A DNA stretch of 64,000 bases from positions 434,001 to 498,000 of the forward strand of contig MBPM02000056.1 in assembly GCA_001695595.3 (NCBI GenBank), written 5' to 3'. The notes beneath the pieces are model-generated. The model was given only the letters and a program-made list of their open reading frames with translations, had not been told where the DNA came from and ran no database searches. Below are positions 12,777 to 26,139 of the stretch, in pieces; position 1 is the stretch's first letter; each line of letters begins with the position of its first letter. Origin of the DNA: Plasmopara viticola (lineage: Eukaryota > Oomycota > Peronosporomycetes > Peronosporales > Peronosporaceae). The position numbers were made by a program, and so were the translations under genes.

Positions 12777-13560
12777 TTACTTTTGTACATCATCTTCGTG
12801 GGGAACAAAGTCGTGCCAATCCGGAAGCTGCCACTTGTTAAACTTGTCGAGCTCTTCCTTACCAAACATTCCATTGATGGCTACGCCCAGAAGTTTCCCG
12901 ACCTCTTCGTTTCCCTTTTTTGAAAAATGCAAGCCATCGACAAAATACGTCTTGCGAACATTTTCATCAGGAAAAGTCGTGTTGAAGTAGGTGTGCAAAT
13001 CCAAAACGTGGACATTTTCCGCCGCCGCTAATTCCACACAAACTTTGGCGTAATTGGCAGCCGACGCATTGCTGCGATCGTTGTGACGCACCGAATCAAT
13101 GATGCATGGAGGAGTAATCAGTAGCACCTGGCCATTCGGAGCGAGTAGCGGTTGTACTATGTGCAATATCTTTTTCAGATTCGAGCGATAGTCCTCTAGC
13201 GAAACATATTGCACCTTGTCCGGTCCGTGCTCGAGCACAGCGTCATTGGCGCCCAGAAAGATTGTGACAAACGATGCCGAGTACTCGGACTCGAGCTCTT
13301 TGGCAAAAATGGGCATTCCGTGTGTCAGCACCCACCTAACAAAGTCCACGACGACAGTTTAGGTAAAGTGACCACGATGGATAAGTTCATACGACACTTT
13401 ACTTAGTATTGTAGCCCGAGAGTCCACGGTTGATACAGTCAACAGAGCGAGCATAATGATTTTGCAAGATTGTGATGAATCCGCATCTACTGGGATCAGT
13501 GCCACCCTGTGTGATTGAGTCGCCGATGAAGTAAAAGACCGGGCGGCGATGGCACGACAT
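12777..13560 (-). CDS. IAH1: GDSL/SGNH esterase, isoamyl-acetate-hydrolysing type
   Basis: Predicted SGNH-fold ester hydrolase of the IAH1 family; yeast IAH1 cleaves acetate esters such as isoamyl acetate. Two exons: 13403-13560 and 12777-13335 (minus strand), joined across a 67-bp GT-AG intron. The splice restores NRGLSGYNTK-WVLTHGMP, matching the RG.SGYNTRW block of the family. Block I is FIGDSITQGG with the nucleophile Ser, block III is LGANDA, and block V is VDGLHFSKKG with the Asp and His. The start chosen gives MSCHRRPVFYFIGDS and 238 residues, close to yeast IAH1. In-frame ATGs at 13572 and 13617 are alternatives. No signal peptide is seen, so it is probably intracellular. It is divergent from the MFS gene, sharing a promoter gap of about 70-130 bp. 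Confidence 0.88.
13336..13402 (-). other. Intron of the IAH1-like gene (67 bp)
   Basis: Read on the minus strand, it opens with GTAAAG, has a branch-like CTAAAC near the 3' end and closes with TTGTTAG. Removing it joins two frames that are separately broken by stops and rebuilds a conserved protein block. Its length is normal for oomycete introns. Confidence 0.85.
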
Positions 13561-13689
13561 CGTGAGGCCCATGGGAGAGGATTTTTTAAGCAAATCACCC
13601 CGTTGCGTATATTTCATGTGGTTCACTTCATAGTTCTCACATGTCACATCCGGTCGAGTAGGTCAAAAAGACCTCACCAATCTTCAATT
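13561..13689. promoter_or_regulatory. Short bidirectional promoter between esterase and MFS genes
   Basis: The two start codons are only about 130 bp apart (about 72 bp if the upstream esterase ATG is used), so both core promoters must lie here. It contains a small palindrome AGGTCAAAAAGACCT at 13660-13674. Co-regulation of esterase and transporter is an inference from layout only. Confidence 0.55.
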
Positions 13690-15248
13690 ATGGGACTCTT
13701 GTCGAGAAAAGGTGTCACGCACAATGTGTGGATCGCCTATGTCTTTACGCTCTTCTTTTGGTCCGCACGCAGGTTTGTCTCGACTGGTGTTCCTACCTCA
13801 CATTGTTTCACAATCTCACTCTAATCGTTTACTGCAGCATCCTCTTTCAAGCAGTTGTGGCTGGCTACGTCTTTGTGCTGACGCGATCCAATAAACCTGT
13901 GGGCATTGTGAAGGGAATCCAAGGCATCTCCCAGCTCATATTTTCACTCCCAGGGGGTTATTTTGCTGATCGTATCCGCCGCGACTCGATTTTAAAGCTC
14001 TCAGGCGCCATCGGCATTCTAGGAGCTTTGATTAACTTTTTCTCGATTGAGAAAACATCCATGAGTGGGCTTTACGTAGCTTTTGGTTTATGGGGATTGT
14101 TTGCGGCCTTTCAGATTCCAGCTATGGAAGCGCTTTTTGCCGACTCGATCCGCCCGGGAAGTCGCAGCTTTCCCTATTTGATCAAGTACAACATAAGCAA
14201 CTTAGCGCAGATGCTGGGACCTGCACTTAGTATTATCCTCTTTTTGGTCTATGGCGATACGTGGCAGCTGCCGGAGCTTAAACCTGTGCTTAAATTTGGG
14301 TGTGTACTGGCTGTCATTGGCTCAGTTATTCTATTTCAGTTTAATGATGACCGTGCCAAGGATTACCAGTTGAATTCGATTGAGAACAATCAATCGCAAG
14401 ATGGAACGGTGGTTGAAGAGATTGAAAGGCTCTCGCAATTGCACACTCCTAATTTCGTGGATAATGAAAGTGAGGTTGATATGACCTTTGAGTTTTCGGA
14501 TGAAGACAATCTCACGGTAGATGATAAGTCTCTTTCCAAGACGACGGAAGACACTGTTCTTCTACCACTTATGGACAAGGCTGCAAATGAGGTCGGTGTG
14601 GAACCCCAGCTGGGCTTGCATGAGATAAGTAGTGACCAGGAAAACTATATGGCTCACGTCGATGCAACCTTTCTTTGTCTTTCCACAAAGCACGTGCCTT
14701 ACCTTGTATTTGCTTCAGATTTTATTATCAGCAATGGCGCTGGCATGACGATTAATTTTTTCCCACTCTTTTTCAAGGAAAAGTACGGCCTCACGCCAAT
14801 CCACGTTTGTGCGCTCTTTTTGAGTCAACCGCTTGTTATCATGATCTTTTCGTTCATTGCTCAGCGTTTGTCCAAGCCGTGTGGACGCATGCCAGTCATC
14901 GTCGGCACTCGTGCCTTCTCGGTGGTGTGCCTTTTTCTCATGGCCTACGTGGAGCCACTGGCAATACAAATTGCACTATTTCTGATACGAGGCGGTATGA
15001 TGCGTTGCTCGCAACCTCTGCGACGCTCGATTTTGATGGACTTTGTGCCCAAGCATATTCGGGCGCGCTGGAGTGCCTTAGAGGGTCTCTCGGTTTTCTC
15101 GTGGTCGGGCAGTGCAGTGTTTGGAGGCTTTTTAATTGATGCGTATGGATATCGCATGTGCTTTTTTATCACGTCTATTGTCTATTGCGCTGGGCTGAGC
15201 ATTGAGACGCTTCTTTTGCCACTAACTCAACATGCCATAGAGATTTAA
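13690..15248 (+). CDS. Major facilitator superfamily (MFS) transporter
   Basis: A predicted 497-residue polytopic membrane transporter. Exon 1 is 13690-13772 and exon 2 is 13838-15248, split by a 65-bp GT-AG intron. The splice gives TLFFWSARS-ILFQAVVAGYV, which turns two incomplete frames into a continuous first transmembrane region. The MFS motif A appears as GGYFADRIRRD between TM2 and TM3. About 11-12 hydrophobic helices can be read. A hydrophilic acidic loop of about 110 residues (from FNDDRAKDYQ to DATFLCLSTKH) separates the two six-helix halves. A second motif-A-like turn and an RGGMMRCSQPLRRS segment lie in the C-terminal half. The substrate cannot be told from sequence. An unspliced frame starting at 13728 exists but lacks the conserved N-terminal helix. 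Confidence 0.88.
13773..13837 (+). other. Intron of the MFS gene (65 bp)
   Basis: It starts GTTTGT, carries a CTCTAATC branch-like site and ends TTTACTGCAG. Splicing in phase 2 (AG + C) makes a Ser codon and extends the protein N-terminus to ATG 13690. Confidence 0.85.
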
Positions 15249-15391
15249 AATATAATGCAGCATTCAATCCATACTAATGATTTGTCTATCAATTATATTT
15301 GCTTTTCATAGAAATAGTCGTCGATGTATGCAGTGGACCTGCCAGCTACCCGCGATATTGTTCAATCGAATAATGACCTATTCCTATAAAA
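15249..15391. other. Short spacer
   Basis: 143 bp between the MFS stop codon and the transposase fragment. No feature is seen. Confidence 0.5.
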
Positions 15392-15874
15392 ATGGGTAGA
15401 CAGCCGCTCAAGGAAGGTGGTGGGCGCAAAGAGCGCAAGAATTTGCGCTCGTCCACGACTTTTGAAACCCGTCTGACAGTAATAAAGCACTTTAAGGAGT
15501 GTGGGGATATGGCAGCTACGGTCGAGCACTTTTACCCACACCTGTCAGTGCAGGCAAAGCGCAGCAAGAAGCGCGTGATATACAGCTGGATAAAAGATCG
15601 CGACAAAATCGAGAAGGCTTGCGAATCTGTGAGCACCGCGAAGGCACATCGCCTGCGCAAGCCAGGGGTTGGACTTACGCTTGGCGAAGACGCTGAAAAG
15701 TGTATTGTGGTGTGGCTGCGCTCGATGGAGAAGCTCGGCGTGCCCGTGACGGGAACAATGCTGTCGGAGCACGCGTTGGAAGTGGCCAAGGAGCTCGGGA
15801 TCGACATTGGTCTTTTTTCAGCTTCAGTAACCTGGAGAAAGAGTTTTCTTCAGAGGCATAAGCTGGCTGTTTAA
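15392..15874 (+). pseudogene. CENP-B/Tigger-type transposase N-terminal fragment
   Basis: A 160-codon frame with an ATG. It resembles the DNA-binding half of pogo/Tigger (CENP-B-like) transposases. An N-terminal psq-like helix-turn-helix (TFETRLTVIKHFKECGDMAA, ending near YSWIKDRDKIEKA) is followed by a CENP-B HTH segment (LGEDAEKCIVVWLRSMEKLG, then PVTGTMLSEHALEVAKELG and WRKSFLQRHKLAV). The frame stops there. The DDE catalytic domain, which should follow for about 250 residues, is not seen in the next kilobase. It is most likely a truncated transposon copy. A domesticated DNA-binding protein is possible, because the frame is clean and its base composition is gene-like. Confidence 0.65.
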
Positions 15875-18479
15875 AAGTTGCGTGGGTGCCCGCCCACCTG
15901 GAAGCGATGGGCTATCTGGACAAGACGTGTTGGGTACTTAATTTTAATGTATTGCTATTTGCACGGGCAAAAAAGCGCTAGGACTAATAATATAGCCTAC
16001 TCAAGGTGCGTACTGGCCGTAAAAGTAGGTATATATAAAAAACTCATACAGCATTGCTGCACCGGGCAGAAAAAGTCGTTTTTATAGTGAGTACAAAGCG
16101 TTAGATGTAAATTAAATGTTTTGCTGGTGAAGCTTTTTAACTTATTTGACGATTGTGCCGTAGCTTGGCACATTGTGAAATACATGAAATTCGCATCCGA
16201 CTCATTCTTCTCACGCTCAACGATATCATGACTGAGCGAAAAAGTAGAATGACTATCGGGAGGCACTGTTGAAAAAGCTACCCCCGTTGTGGATCTAAGA
16301 CAAACAGACCAACTGGCTGCCCCGAAATAATTGGAGATGCTGGAAATGTTCGCCAAATGAAAATTTATCGCCAATTTGATAGTTGCAGCTGTGGTAAGCA
16401 TGCATTCACGAAAAGGCGAAAGCGAAGTCACACTTGAAGCGTTCACTTACAAGTGCAATGACTTTGTTTTCCAAGTTAAACAAAATATGCTCGATATTTC
16501 CTTAGCGTCATTTGGGCATGGAAGTTTGAGATTTCCATGCCCAAAACATAATCCAACAGTAAGTGACCTCCGCCAATAGCGTAAAGTTCTTTAGTAAGAA
16601 AATCGATTAACAAGCCCCAACACACTGCCCATTTATTTTCGCCGACTAAACTTCAATGCATCAACTATATAAAAATAACTTTGTCAACGGCACAACATCT
16701 TGTTGAACAACCGAGCAATGCATTGATTTTGCTGTGGATGGAAACAGTTCAAGAAACAAATGTTTTGATTTTAATGCCCATTTGTGATTTAAGAAAAATG
16801 TGAGACATCCGTCAAACGCAAGGCTAAGACATACTTTTACAATGATTTTTTTTGCCTTGTACATTTTTAGAGTGCAAAAATTGATTTTTGATTTTTCTGG
16901 TCGGTAGAGACCAAATTTATGCTTTCAAATTACTAACTTTTGTAAGACCTTATCAGCACATGAATGCTTACTGCAAGAAATGTGCGAGTTAATTTTTACA
17001 GACAAATATAAATTACCGTCAGGCTAGTGCTGAATTTTCGCTTAAAAGAGCTTTGAACGCCAAATTCAGCGCTATCACCAGCTCCACAGAATTTTGTGCT
17101 GCCCTAGCTTTCCAGCATAGACTTTGCTAGTAGAGCTTGAACGCCATGACATGCTTCACCTAAGTAATTCTAGAAATTGACCCGTGTTCGCACGTTATTA
17201 TCTAAGTAGCCAAGCCAGATTCACCTTGAACAAACTTTGCCTGAGTAATTGTGTCCCAGAAACGTCTTAAACTAGTTTAAAGCAGCGTTTCTTCTTATAT
17301 ACTTTATTTATTTGTGTTACGCCTGCTTGCCTGAAAACAAAAAAGACGTGACCGTCATAATCAAATTTTAAAAGCTGTAGGGCTGACAGCCTGCATTCTT
17401 CGGTAAATTGTATTCATCAACTTTTTCAGCCTGCATTGTTGGGGTGGCACTCCCCAAACGAGCTAAGGTGGCTATGATTATGAAAATTATAGGGCAGATG
17501 CACATCGAGCTCAGCTCTTTAGAATGCAGGCAGCGGTGATTAAATTGACGATTCTAATCGTTCTTTATATGTGGCAGTCACAGACAGACTTTTGTTTACG
17601 ATTTCATGGATGGGCAGTTTCTTGTCTTTTAAGAGGCATTTGTAGAACTGCTGACTCGAATTTAAAGCAGTTGCCGAGCTAGCATCATCCGCTGCTTGGG
17701 CTGGGCAAGAAACAGAGCATATTCCGTGCCTTTTTAATGAAGGTCATGCTTTATAGTTTGTATACTAGCGCGCACGACATATTTTTCGTCTCGCTTAGGG
17801 GCCTTTAAGGTTCGCTGGCAATGAAAACTGGTAAGTCGTGAAAGCAATGTACCACTATTGTGACCCGCTTGATAGTTGGATGCGTGCTAAACGCCATATA
17901 CGGCTAACCAAAAACATCTTCGATCAAAGCGGAAGATGTGCAAAAAGGATCTCGATTAGACATTTTCCCGTTAACTCGATTGGACATTTGCCCGTTAAGG
18001 TAAGAACTCAATAGATTCAAGACTTTATAGACCCACCAACGCAAATATGACTGATAGTGTCTTTAATGGAAACGCACGCGTCGTAATAAAATAACTAACT
18101 AAAACGGCAATTGCCATCCCGAGCAAAATCTAGCTGTCAACCACGTGATTTATCGTGACACCCAGGGATCGCTCGATACATCGATAATGTTTGGCCGCGA
18201 TTTTTTGCCTATGTTCGAAATTTGATGACAAGCCAGAGTCTTTCAAGAGTATTTTAACCCCGTATTTGTAAGCTTTGCTTGCACAACGAGAAGCCCATCG
18301 CTACTGGATCCTCCTTTGAAGAACTTAAAACTCTTAGAGGCCCTAAAAGATATATAAAAAATTAAAGTTAATTAATAAAAAAATGTAACTTTCTAAGTTA
18401 AGGGTAATGATTGTCATTCAATCTCAATTTGATAAAATTATCCTATGGTGGAAGCGTCTAACTACTTAATCATACTGCT
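15875..18479. other. Gene-poor AT-rich interval
   Basis: No gene is supported. Small structures: a 13-bp perfect inverted repeat at 16511-16523/16533-16545 with a 9-nt loop, and a 24-bp unit repeated twice in tandem at 17951-17998 (CTCGATTRGACATTT.CCCGTTAA). A minus frame at 15997-16446 lacks an ATG at its start and resembles nothing I recognise. Confidence 0.5.
17951..17998. repeat. Tandem duplication, 24 bp x 2
   Basis: Units 17951-17974 and 17975-17998 differ at two positions by eye. Confidence 0.85.
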
Positions 18480-21400
18480 GGGAATTACTCTCGGTTTCTG
18501 GCGTCTTACAATACCGAATGAAATCATTAAGCGAGATTAAATGAGGTGATCAAAGCACGCGCATAGCCATTGTATGGTTGCGCAAGAGCATCATTTTTAA
18601 AAGAAATGTATCCATCGTACGCGCCAAATGCAGACGTAGCCTGCGGGGGTCTCGCTGCACGCGACGCAGATTAATGGACTGCTCGCTGGATTAGCCGCGT
18701 AATATCTGTCCAGAAGGTCACATCTTTTTCTCACCGTATTTGGTATTTGAAATGGATACATTTCTCACAGAATGGCGACTTGCGTCAGCATCCAGTAGTA
18801 AGCGAGTCAAAAAGCTCATTGTGCGCTGCGTTGGTACTCTCAGTCAGAGCATATGCCCGTGGAATGCTATAACAGCTGCTAGTTCTGATAAAAGCCCTTT
18901 TTTCTGGCTCACAGCGCAGGTGACACCATAAGCAAGGATTTTTCAGGATGGATCTTGACCTGAGGAATCATCCGTTCTAAAGCAAGAAGTTTTTCACATG
19001 GCCCAAACGTTTGGCGACCATATTAGAGCTTAGCCCTGGCCACAAGAGCCGTTGTAGTAACGGTGTTTTTGCCTGAAGCATTTGGCAGAGTAAGCGAGCG
19101 TAAAGCTAAGGGAGTGATTGTCAGCTTGCCCGTAGCACGTCCTTGTCAATTTTATCGACCGACGGCGGAGTTTACCGCGGACCTGAAGACGTAAGGCACG
19201 CACTACCAACCGAGGTGAAGCGGGACAAACTTCTTTGTTTGAATGAATTCATTGTAGCTTAGCCACAATTTTAGGCGTTGAATTCGGCTTTGACGTACAG
19301 TCGATCAGCACCTTGAAAGTCAGGATCACTCTCTTTAGAAGTCAAATTAGCCTATTTCGGGGGTAAAGCAGTCAGTTTTAATTAATTTAGCCTACTAGTA
19401 GTCTTTTCTGTTGCCAATTTGATCACCGTTGTGACCAAAGAGAATTATTGTACCAATGTAAGACATATTCCTTCCTCCTTTGAGCGGGCGTGATAGTGAG
19501 AAATGACGTGACAATGCATCAAATAAAATTAATCTTACAATATGTCTTTTCGCTTTTTGGGGCTTTAACAAGTCATCTTTGTCTGAAATGAATGATGATT
19601 TTTGGTGCACATTCTATATCCGATCGGCATTTAGACTAGTTTACACTCTTCTTCGTCTCAGGATATCATTTAAGGACTAATTTATTCCTAATAAGTATTC
19701 GTGTATTTCGATGCTCATTATATTTTTCGAAAAGCGAATTAATTTGCTACCGCGATTCAGGTAGGAGCCTTCAACCTTTAATGCATCGTATCAGGAAACT
19801 TTATAATGAACATTGCCCCCTGAGATCTTCTTATTTGGCGTGCGCGTCCCTCTGTGTGAGATGCTGCGCGACTATGTCCCTGCGAACAAAAATTAGCTGC
19901 TGTGGCTAAAATTTAAATCGGTGCCAGCGTTTCTGTTTGAAGAGCAATTAGATACTTAATGATAGGTTGCTGTCGCAGATAGCACAATTGTAACATCAAA
20001 ATCACGATAAAGTCTTTGGTCTGTATCTTTTCTCCAATTGTAACAAATACGAGCTGTATAGATTTTTTATGCGAACGCCTTTTGACGATTATAATATAAA
20101 ATAGTCATTATACAGTATACTATCCGTCATTACAACAAGGCACCGTAATATAAAGGTTCCATGGCAAAGCAAGTATAGTAGCGCTGAATACGCCCACTCA
20201 ATAAGACATTTTCATTCAGTATTTTGCTGGTTAGCTCGTGCCAAAGCTGCCGAAGCAACGAGCTGCTATTTTCAAATTTAGTAATGGTAGAACCCCGACT
20301 CGTTTCGTACGATATGAGTCGGTTCTTGTCTTCTACGTACTCTTCTCCAGCGCTTAATTATTTTTTTTTCAGCTCATTCTAACTTAATAAGGTAGATCGA
20401 GTATTGATGGCTCTACCCTGTCCATATACCGCGGTATTGCGCGAAAAATCTACAAATTTTCGACGCATCGCGATTGCTGCCTGCACCTTAGACAGACCCC
20501 AAAGTTACCATTGATTTCACCAGGCTTTAATATTTTGCCAAAGCAATAGAATAATGCTGGTGGAAAATAATTTTTTCAGCAAAGGCTATAACGATAGACA
20601 TTTCTTACTTGTGTGAGCATAATACATGGATACTCGTAGCAGCTTACGTTAAACTTGAACTTTTCCAATCGCACCTTCATTTCTTTGGCTTGTCGCCGAG
20701 GCAAGATAATGCGCTGGCGCTTAGCAGCCGTCGTGGTAGAAGGTCAATTGAGTGAAGCACCCTCGGTAGCATGCGAACTGTCTGAAGTAAAAGTTATTGG
20801 CAATATTATGACGGCTTGAAGTGACCGTATCAAAATATACACTAAGTTTTAGGTATTATTATGGTATTGTCGTATTTTTATATTTTTCATAAGCAAAATC
20901 CTACTAGAAAGGCCTTCATAATCTTCTTCCCCATCCTTAGGGTGCACTCACGTGCTGTTGGTAAAGACTGAAACAAACATTGAAAATGAGATCCAACGGC
21001 TTAGCCAAGCAGAGAAGACAAGACCCGCAAATTATAGCAGTACTATTGAAGATTATAACTGCCGAGGGAAGATAATCAAAGGATGTCGTCCACAATCAGA
21101 GTAGCGTCAACATGATTGGCTATGGTGATTCTATATATCATGGCAACGGTTATATTGTCGCTTCCGAAGACGTGCCGTAACTGAAGAAAAGGTGTGCGAC
21201 ATCCGTTAAGCCTGATGTCATATCGCTTTAGAGCACATCCGGGCGAGCACCCTGGATGCAATGCAAAACTAGTCCCGACGATTACGGAAGCTGCACATTA
21301 GGTTTGTTATTGCTGCATCTACAAAATTCACTTTTGTGACTCTTGTTTGCTTTAATTTGGCGCTAAATATAGCTTCGACGAAAGAATGGTGTGTTTCAAA

Positions 21401-24400
21401 AAGCAGCTCGCAAGTCATTTACTAGGCCAACTGCCTGTAAAAGGCTGTGACAATGCATAGGCAAGCAGCAAAATTTGTTGCATCAAATAGACTAAACTTT
21501 TTTAGAAAGCTACTTATCATGGATCAAGGAAATGACGCTAGTCGCGGCGTTTACTACCAGAGCTTGTACGTTCGGGCTTAGACTTCTTCAATTTAAAAGT
21601 CAACGTATCTCATTCTCACGCATACCGCGTATTGCCTTAAATCTTTTAAGCAGAATCATACTTGTAGGCGGTATCCGAGATGTACCGGATTAGGGTGCGA
21701 CGACGCTTGCATCTCCTATTGTACCTTTCACATTCGTGCTACTACAGCTGCGCGGTGTTGGAGCGAGGCGGGATTGATACTAGATTCACGATGGGCCACC
21801 CATGAATGCCCTCAAAGATCCTGCTTAATTTACCACTCGAGTCTATCAACGGCAAAAGGCATAAAGACGTCTTTGTCTATCAAAACGAGGAGGAAGAATT
21901 GCTGAACATCTCGCTCGGTGCGTAAGGTTTAACGCGCTTGGAGGATTGAGATGGCGGTAATTGAAATGTGCCGTCGATTTGCCATGTTTTTAAGTATCAT
22001 TGACTGTAGATCAGCATGACATGTGCTGGGATCAAAGATGCGCGGCTCCAACTCGCTGGAGAGAGCGTCCAAACCAGCGCCGGGGTATAATATTTGAGTT
22101 GCCCGACGAAGAGTGTCATGACAAACCCCGCCTCTCCGACACATTGGATTATTTTCAGCCAATTAGGTCGCTTTACTACTAAGAATTATGGGCTCTGTTT
22201 AAGGATTTAAACTATATCATCGCCTATTGTTATAAATAATACTAGTGTATATGACTTTGAGAATAGTATAGTTATAGCGCAATTGACATTATCGGCAAAC
22301 CTGCCGGTGACGACGGTTACGGCACACTCTATCTTCTACTAATTTTTCTCACGAGTTAACACATTTCATCGAGCCGTAATTTAAGGAAGATGACCCCTCT
22401 ACGCAGCGGCACGTGTTAAGTGTAGATGGCAACCGTCTACTCACACTTCGAGTTTAATTAGACCGCAACGCATGGAAAATGCCCTCGATCGTGTTCCCAT
22501 TTCTCTCAACATATTTTTTTTTCAGACGTGCTCTTCATTTTTTTGTAGAATATCATTAAAGCGCAGCTGATGGCGAATTCACTGGCGCAACAGATGACGT
22601 GATTTAGCTCTACGTCTTCTAAAATTGGACGCGGGTTAGCTTCAAATTATCAAATTTGATGTGCTTAGCGTCTCTGTGTCTCTTGGGCTCACCACAGTAG
22701 ACGAAAACGAGCCTGATTCTGAGATGTAGGCAGCATTATCCAAACTTCACGAAAAGTGGCAGGGCACTACAATTATTTTGCAGAGCTGAACGGTAGAAGA
22801 AGATAATTTAATTCGAGTCTTGCTTGAAGCGGAGCTAGCAATTAGGCTGCGAATGAACTTCAATAACAAGAAGTACGTACTGTTAAATAGTTTTGCAAGG
22901 CCAGTATTAGTAACAATGGCTTCAAGGAGTGGTAAAGCTATGAAGAGAATGGTGATCAATAACTTAAACACTCGCATGGTTTGTATCAAAGAAGCTGGAA
23001 ACATAGAATTTCAACGCCTAGGAACAGAGAGCAGATGTTGACGCAGCAAATTACTACTGTGGCGGGCATGGCCAAGAGAACTTACGATCGGCTGCAAATA
23101 TAGAGATCGGTAACACAAAAACGTAGACTGGGAGCCAAAATCAGTCAAAATTTACGCATGGTATCGAGGTGGGCCAGCAATAACTTTAGTCAGCTATTGC
23201 AGCAAAAAAACAACGAATTACAAAAGTGGTCAAATTTTAAAAGAGACGGTAATTATGCCGTGAGCTTCACCGCGCTCACGACCATCTTGTATTGATACTG
23301 GATCAAATGTGCACAATCATGCAGACCATGTTGTAACGGAATTCCTATCACTCTAATATCACGATGCAAAGAAACCACGCGAGCAGTGGCTACGCAGGAG
23401 AAAAATTTAATGCAGTGAAGATGATCTCAATAGCCGACACTCAAGAGCTATAATACTCTCCCGATGAGGCTAGATTTAGCTCGGGTCCCAACATGATCGT
23501 TTTTTTATGCATTTGACACGCCTAAAAGGTAACTACAATTGTTCCACTAGAAGTATGCTAAAAAGTCTAGGAAGGCATTTATGTGTAAGTATCCGAAAGT
23601 CAAAGAAGTTCATAACCATGCAAGATAAGCACTGTCAATCACAAACCATACTTTTGTAATCACACAATTAGCGATGAGGTGGGGAGCTCTCAGATCTACC
23701 GTGAACGACTGACACACACATGCTATCAAGACCTATTTCTCAAAAGCCAAGCTGACTAAGGTCTGGTTAAGCGGATGATACTTGGCGACGGGTGAAACCG
23801 TGCAATTCCCCACGCGTGTCAAGAATTTAACTAGCGTGGAATGAAGTAAGGCATAAGACAAAGGCACCATATGCACAGACCACATTTTTCCACGATAAGA
23901 GAATGACCGCAATTCAAAATTTTCGTACTTTTTATACGGTAGCGGTAATATGTGGCAGTTGACTTGTCAACAATCAACCATTACTGACGCTTCACTCGCT
24001 TATGCAGCAGTACACAGTCTGAACAAGCACGATATTACATGCAGTATCATAAAGAAGTAGCCTTGCAGCACAGTGGTCTTCCATTCTTTTGCAATACGCG
24101 CTGTGCGCACAAAAAAGCCTTAGTCGAGCGCAAGCTTCTGACATACGAATCGGCCCGGCGGAAGCTTTTAGCCACCATTTAAGAGAGCCGGCGCTCTCGC
24201 ACTACAAAAGGCTCCCCGAGCAGGGCTTCTTTCATGGCGGTGGAGTTGTGGCGGCCACATTATAAAACAGAAGCCTTACATACTTAGACGATCGAGAAAG
24301 GTTTACATTCGAATAATAGTCGAGTAAAATATTTTTTGCACGAATACGCGCACACTATGCGTAAATATTCTAATTGTCGTCGTTCTCGCTAATGAGGACT

Positions 24401-26139
24401 ACTTTGTGGTCGGATCTGACGTGTCTCCGTGGGAAGATGGTAGCGCCAATTAAAAAGTTTTCCTCTAAGCTTTTAATGTGTCAAATCCTAACAATTCCTC
24501 CTTTGGCGACTTTAAAAAGGTCACGCTATCTTATCCTTTTACGTATTGCCCACTTCTACTGTCGCCCATTCTTGCCGTCCCGACGGTGTGAAAACCCTTC
24601 TGTTTGTCCTTAAGCTTTGACTTCTTCTCTTTACTTGTTACATGACTTTTATACTCCTGATCTTAATGTTCTGTTGGAAAGCCAGCATGTGTCAGGATTA
24701 CACTAATAGATGCATATAGAAAAGGTCGATGACTACGGCCATCTTCAGTGTGCGTGCATTACGGTAAGTGATTGCAGGCGTATAGCAACTGCTGATAGGC
24801 CACGGTAAATCAGGATTCCGTATTAAGAGCCTGGTTTATAAAGCAAGTGGTTTGAAAAAAGGTAGCAAGTCTTTTACGCATCGTGAGAAAAAGCCTTGGC
24901 ACATCTCATCCTTTAACTTTGCGAAACGTTAACCACTTCAATCGGTATTTAAGCCCTTGATTTTTTTGCAAAGCTGTCTAATTAAGCCGACAGCACTATC
25001 ATAAATAAACACAATACTTTAGAAGGCTACCCATGGGATGACTCGAGCAGGAAGCAGACTACTGGTGCAGTTCAATTTGTGCAGCCGATGCCAAAACAAA
25101 TGCTAACCTGGAGCTTCTAACGCAATAAAACCAAAAGTGCCAAAGTATAGTGGTTGAGCTCTTGGCAGTAAATGGAGCTGCTTTGCTAAGGTTCTTCTTC
25201 ACTTAAGGATACATCTGGCAGAACGGACCAATGAATTCGAAGGATTTGCGGTGCGCATGCTTGAAATACTGGTGTAGCTGAATCGAAACCAACTTATTTA
25301 CTATCCCAGCTACTCAGCTTCTCCTGCGAGCATCAGCTTGTTTGGCAAGATCCTATTGAGGGTTGTGACATGCATAATTTGACTTAAAAACGCGGATTTA
25401 GCGTCTCCTTTATTCTGATCCCTCGGAAGATGCTCAAGAGGTGCTTCGTCCTACACAATTTAGCTTAATTTTACTTACGTACAATTTACTACGAGTGGTT
25501 TGACGATATACAAAGCTGATCGCACGTTAAGCAAAGCGGAATTTTAGCGAAAATGCCGGTGCACAACTTGTTAGTTAACAAACAGAAAGCAGTTTCGCTG
25601 GACTCGACCGCGATAATGATATTACAACTGCGACAAAAAGTGATCGCCAGTCCAAATATTATTGCTCTCACTCATTTTGCTATTCCAAAGACATTCGTTT
25701 CCAAGCAAATCAAGATTGCACTTATGCATAATCCATAAAAAAGGGCAACAATCTTGTTTCACAGTGTTTCATGTACCCACGTTTAACACATTTTGCCATT
25801 TTTTGTTCTGAATGTACTTTTTAGACAAAAGAATAGCCAAGTTAGTCGAGCCTAACAATAAGCAGTAGTGTACAAAGGATGCGATCAAGAGTCATCAAGC
25901 TTTAGTACTTGGAAAAGTACACGGAACATAAATTTGTTAACAGCTCAGTCTCGTTTAAGGTCTTTCGAACTGGTCGTTTGATCAGATCACGCAATGAGTC
26001 TTGCCCTGTTTTCAACGATTATTTTGATACCCTTCAAAAAGAATATATAAATTGGTGTAGTGGCTAGTTTTTTAATACTTAGTCGTTCATATATTGTCTG
26101 CTGTTATTTATACCGAAAATCACATTTTCAAGAAAAGTA

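Noticed and set aside
13728..13838. Unspliced start for the MFS transporter
   Set aside because: It lacks the conserved first helix and the SARS-ILF block that splicing from ATG 13690 provides.
18980..19140. Minus-strand LPNASGKNTVTTT stretch resembling a P-loop
   Set aside because: The spacing does not fit GxxxxGK[ST], the frame is short and the copy-B equivalent does not preserve it.
20695..20815. Apparent short secreted protein start MRWRLAAVVVEGQLSEAP, with a similar MRRRFAAVVVEV in copy B at about 34880
   Set aside because: The frames end within about 15-40 codons, have no RXLR motif, and the minus strand is equally open. Judged to be duplicated relic sequence.
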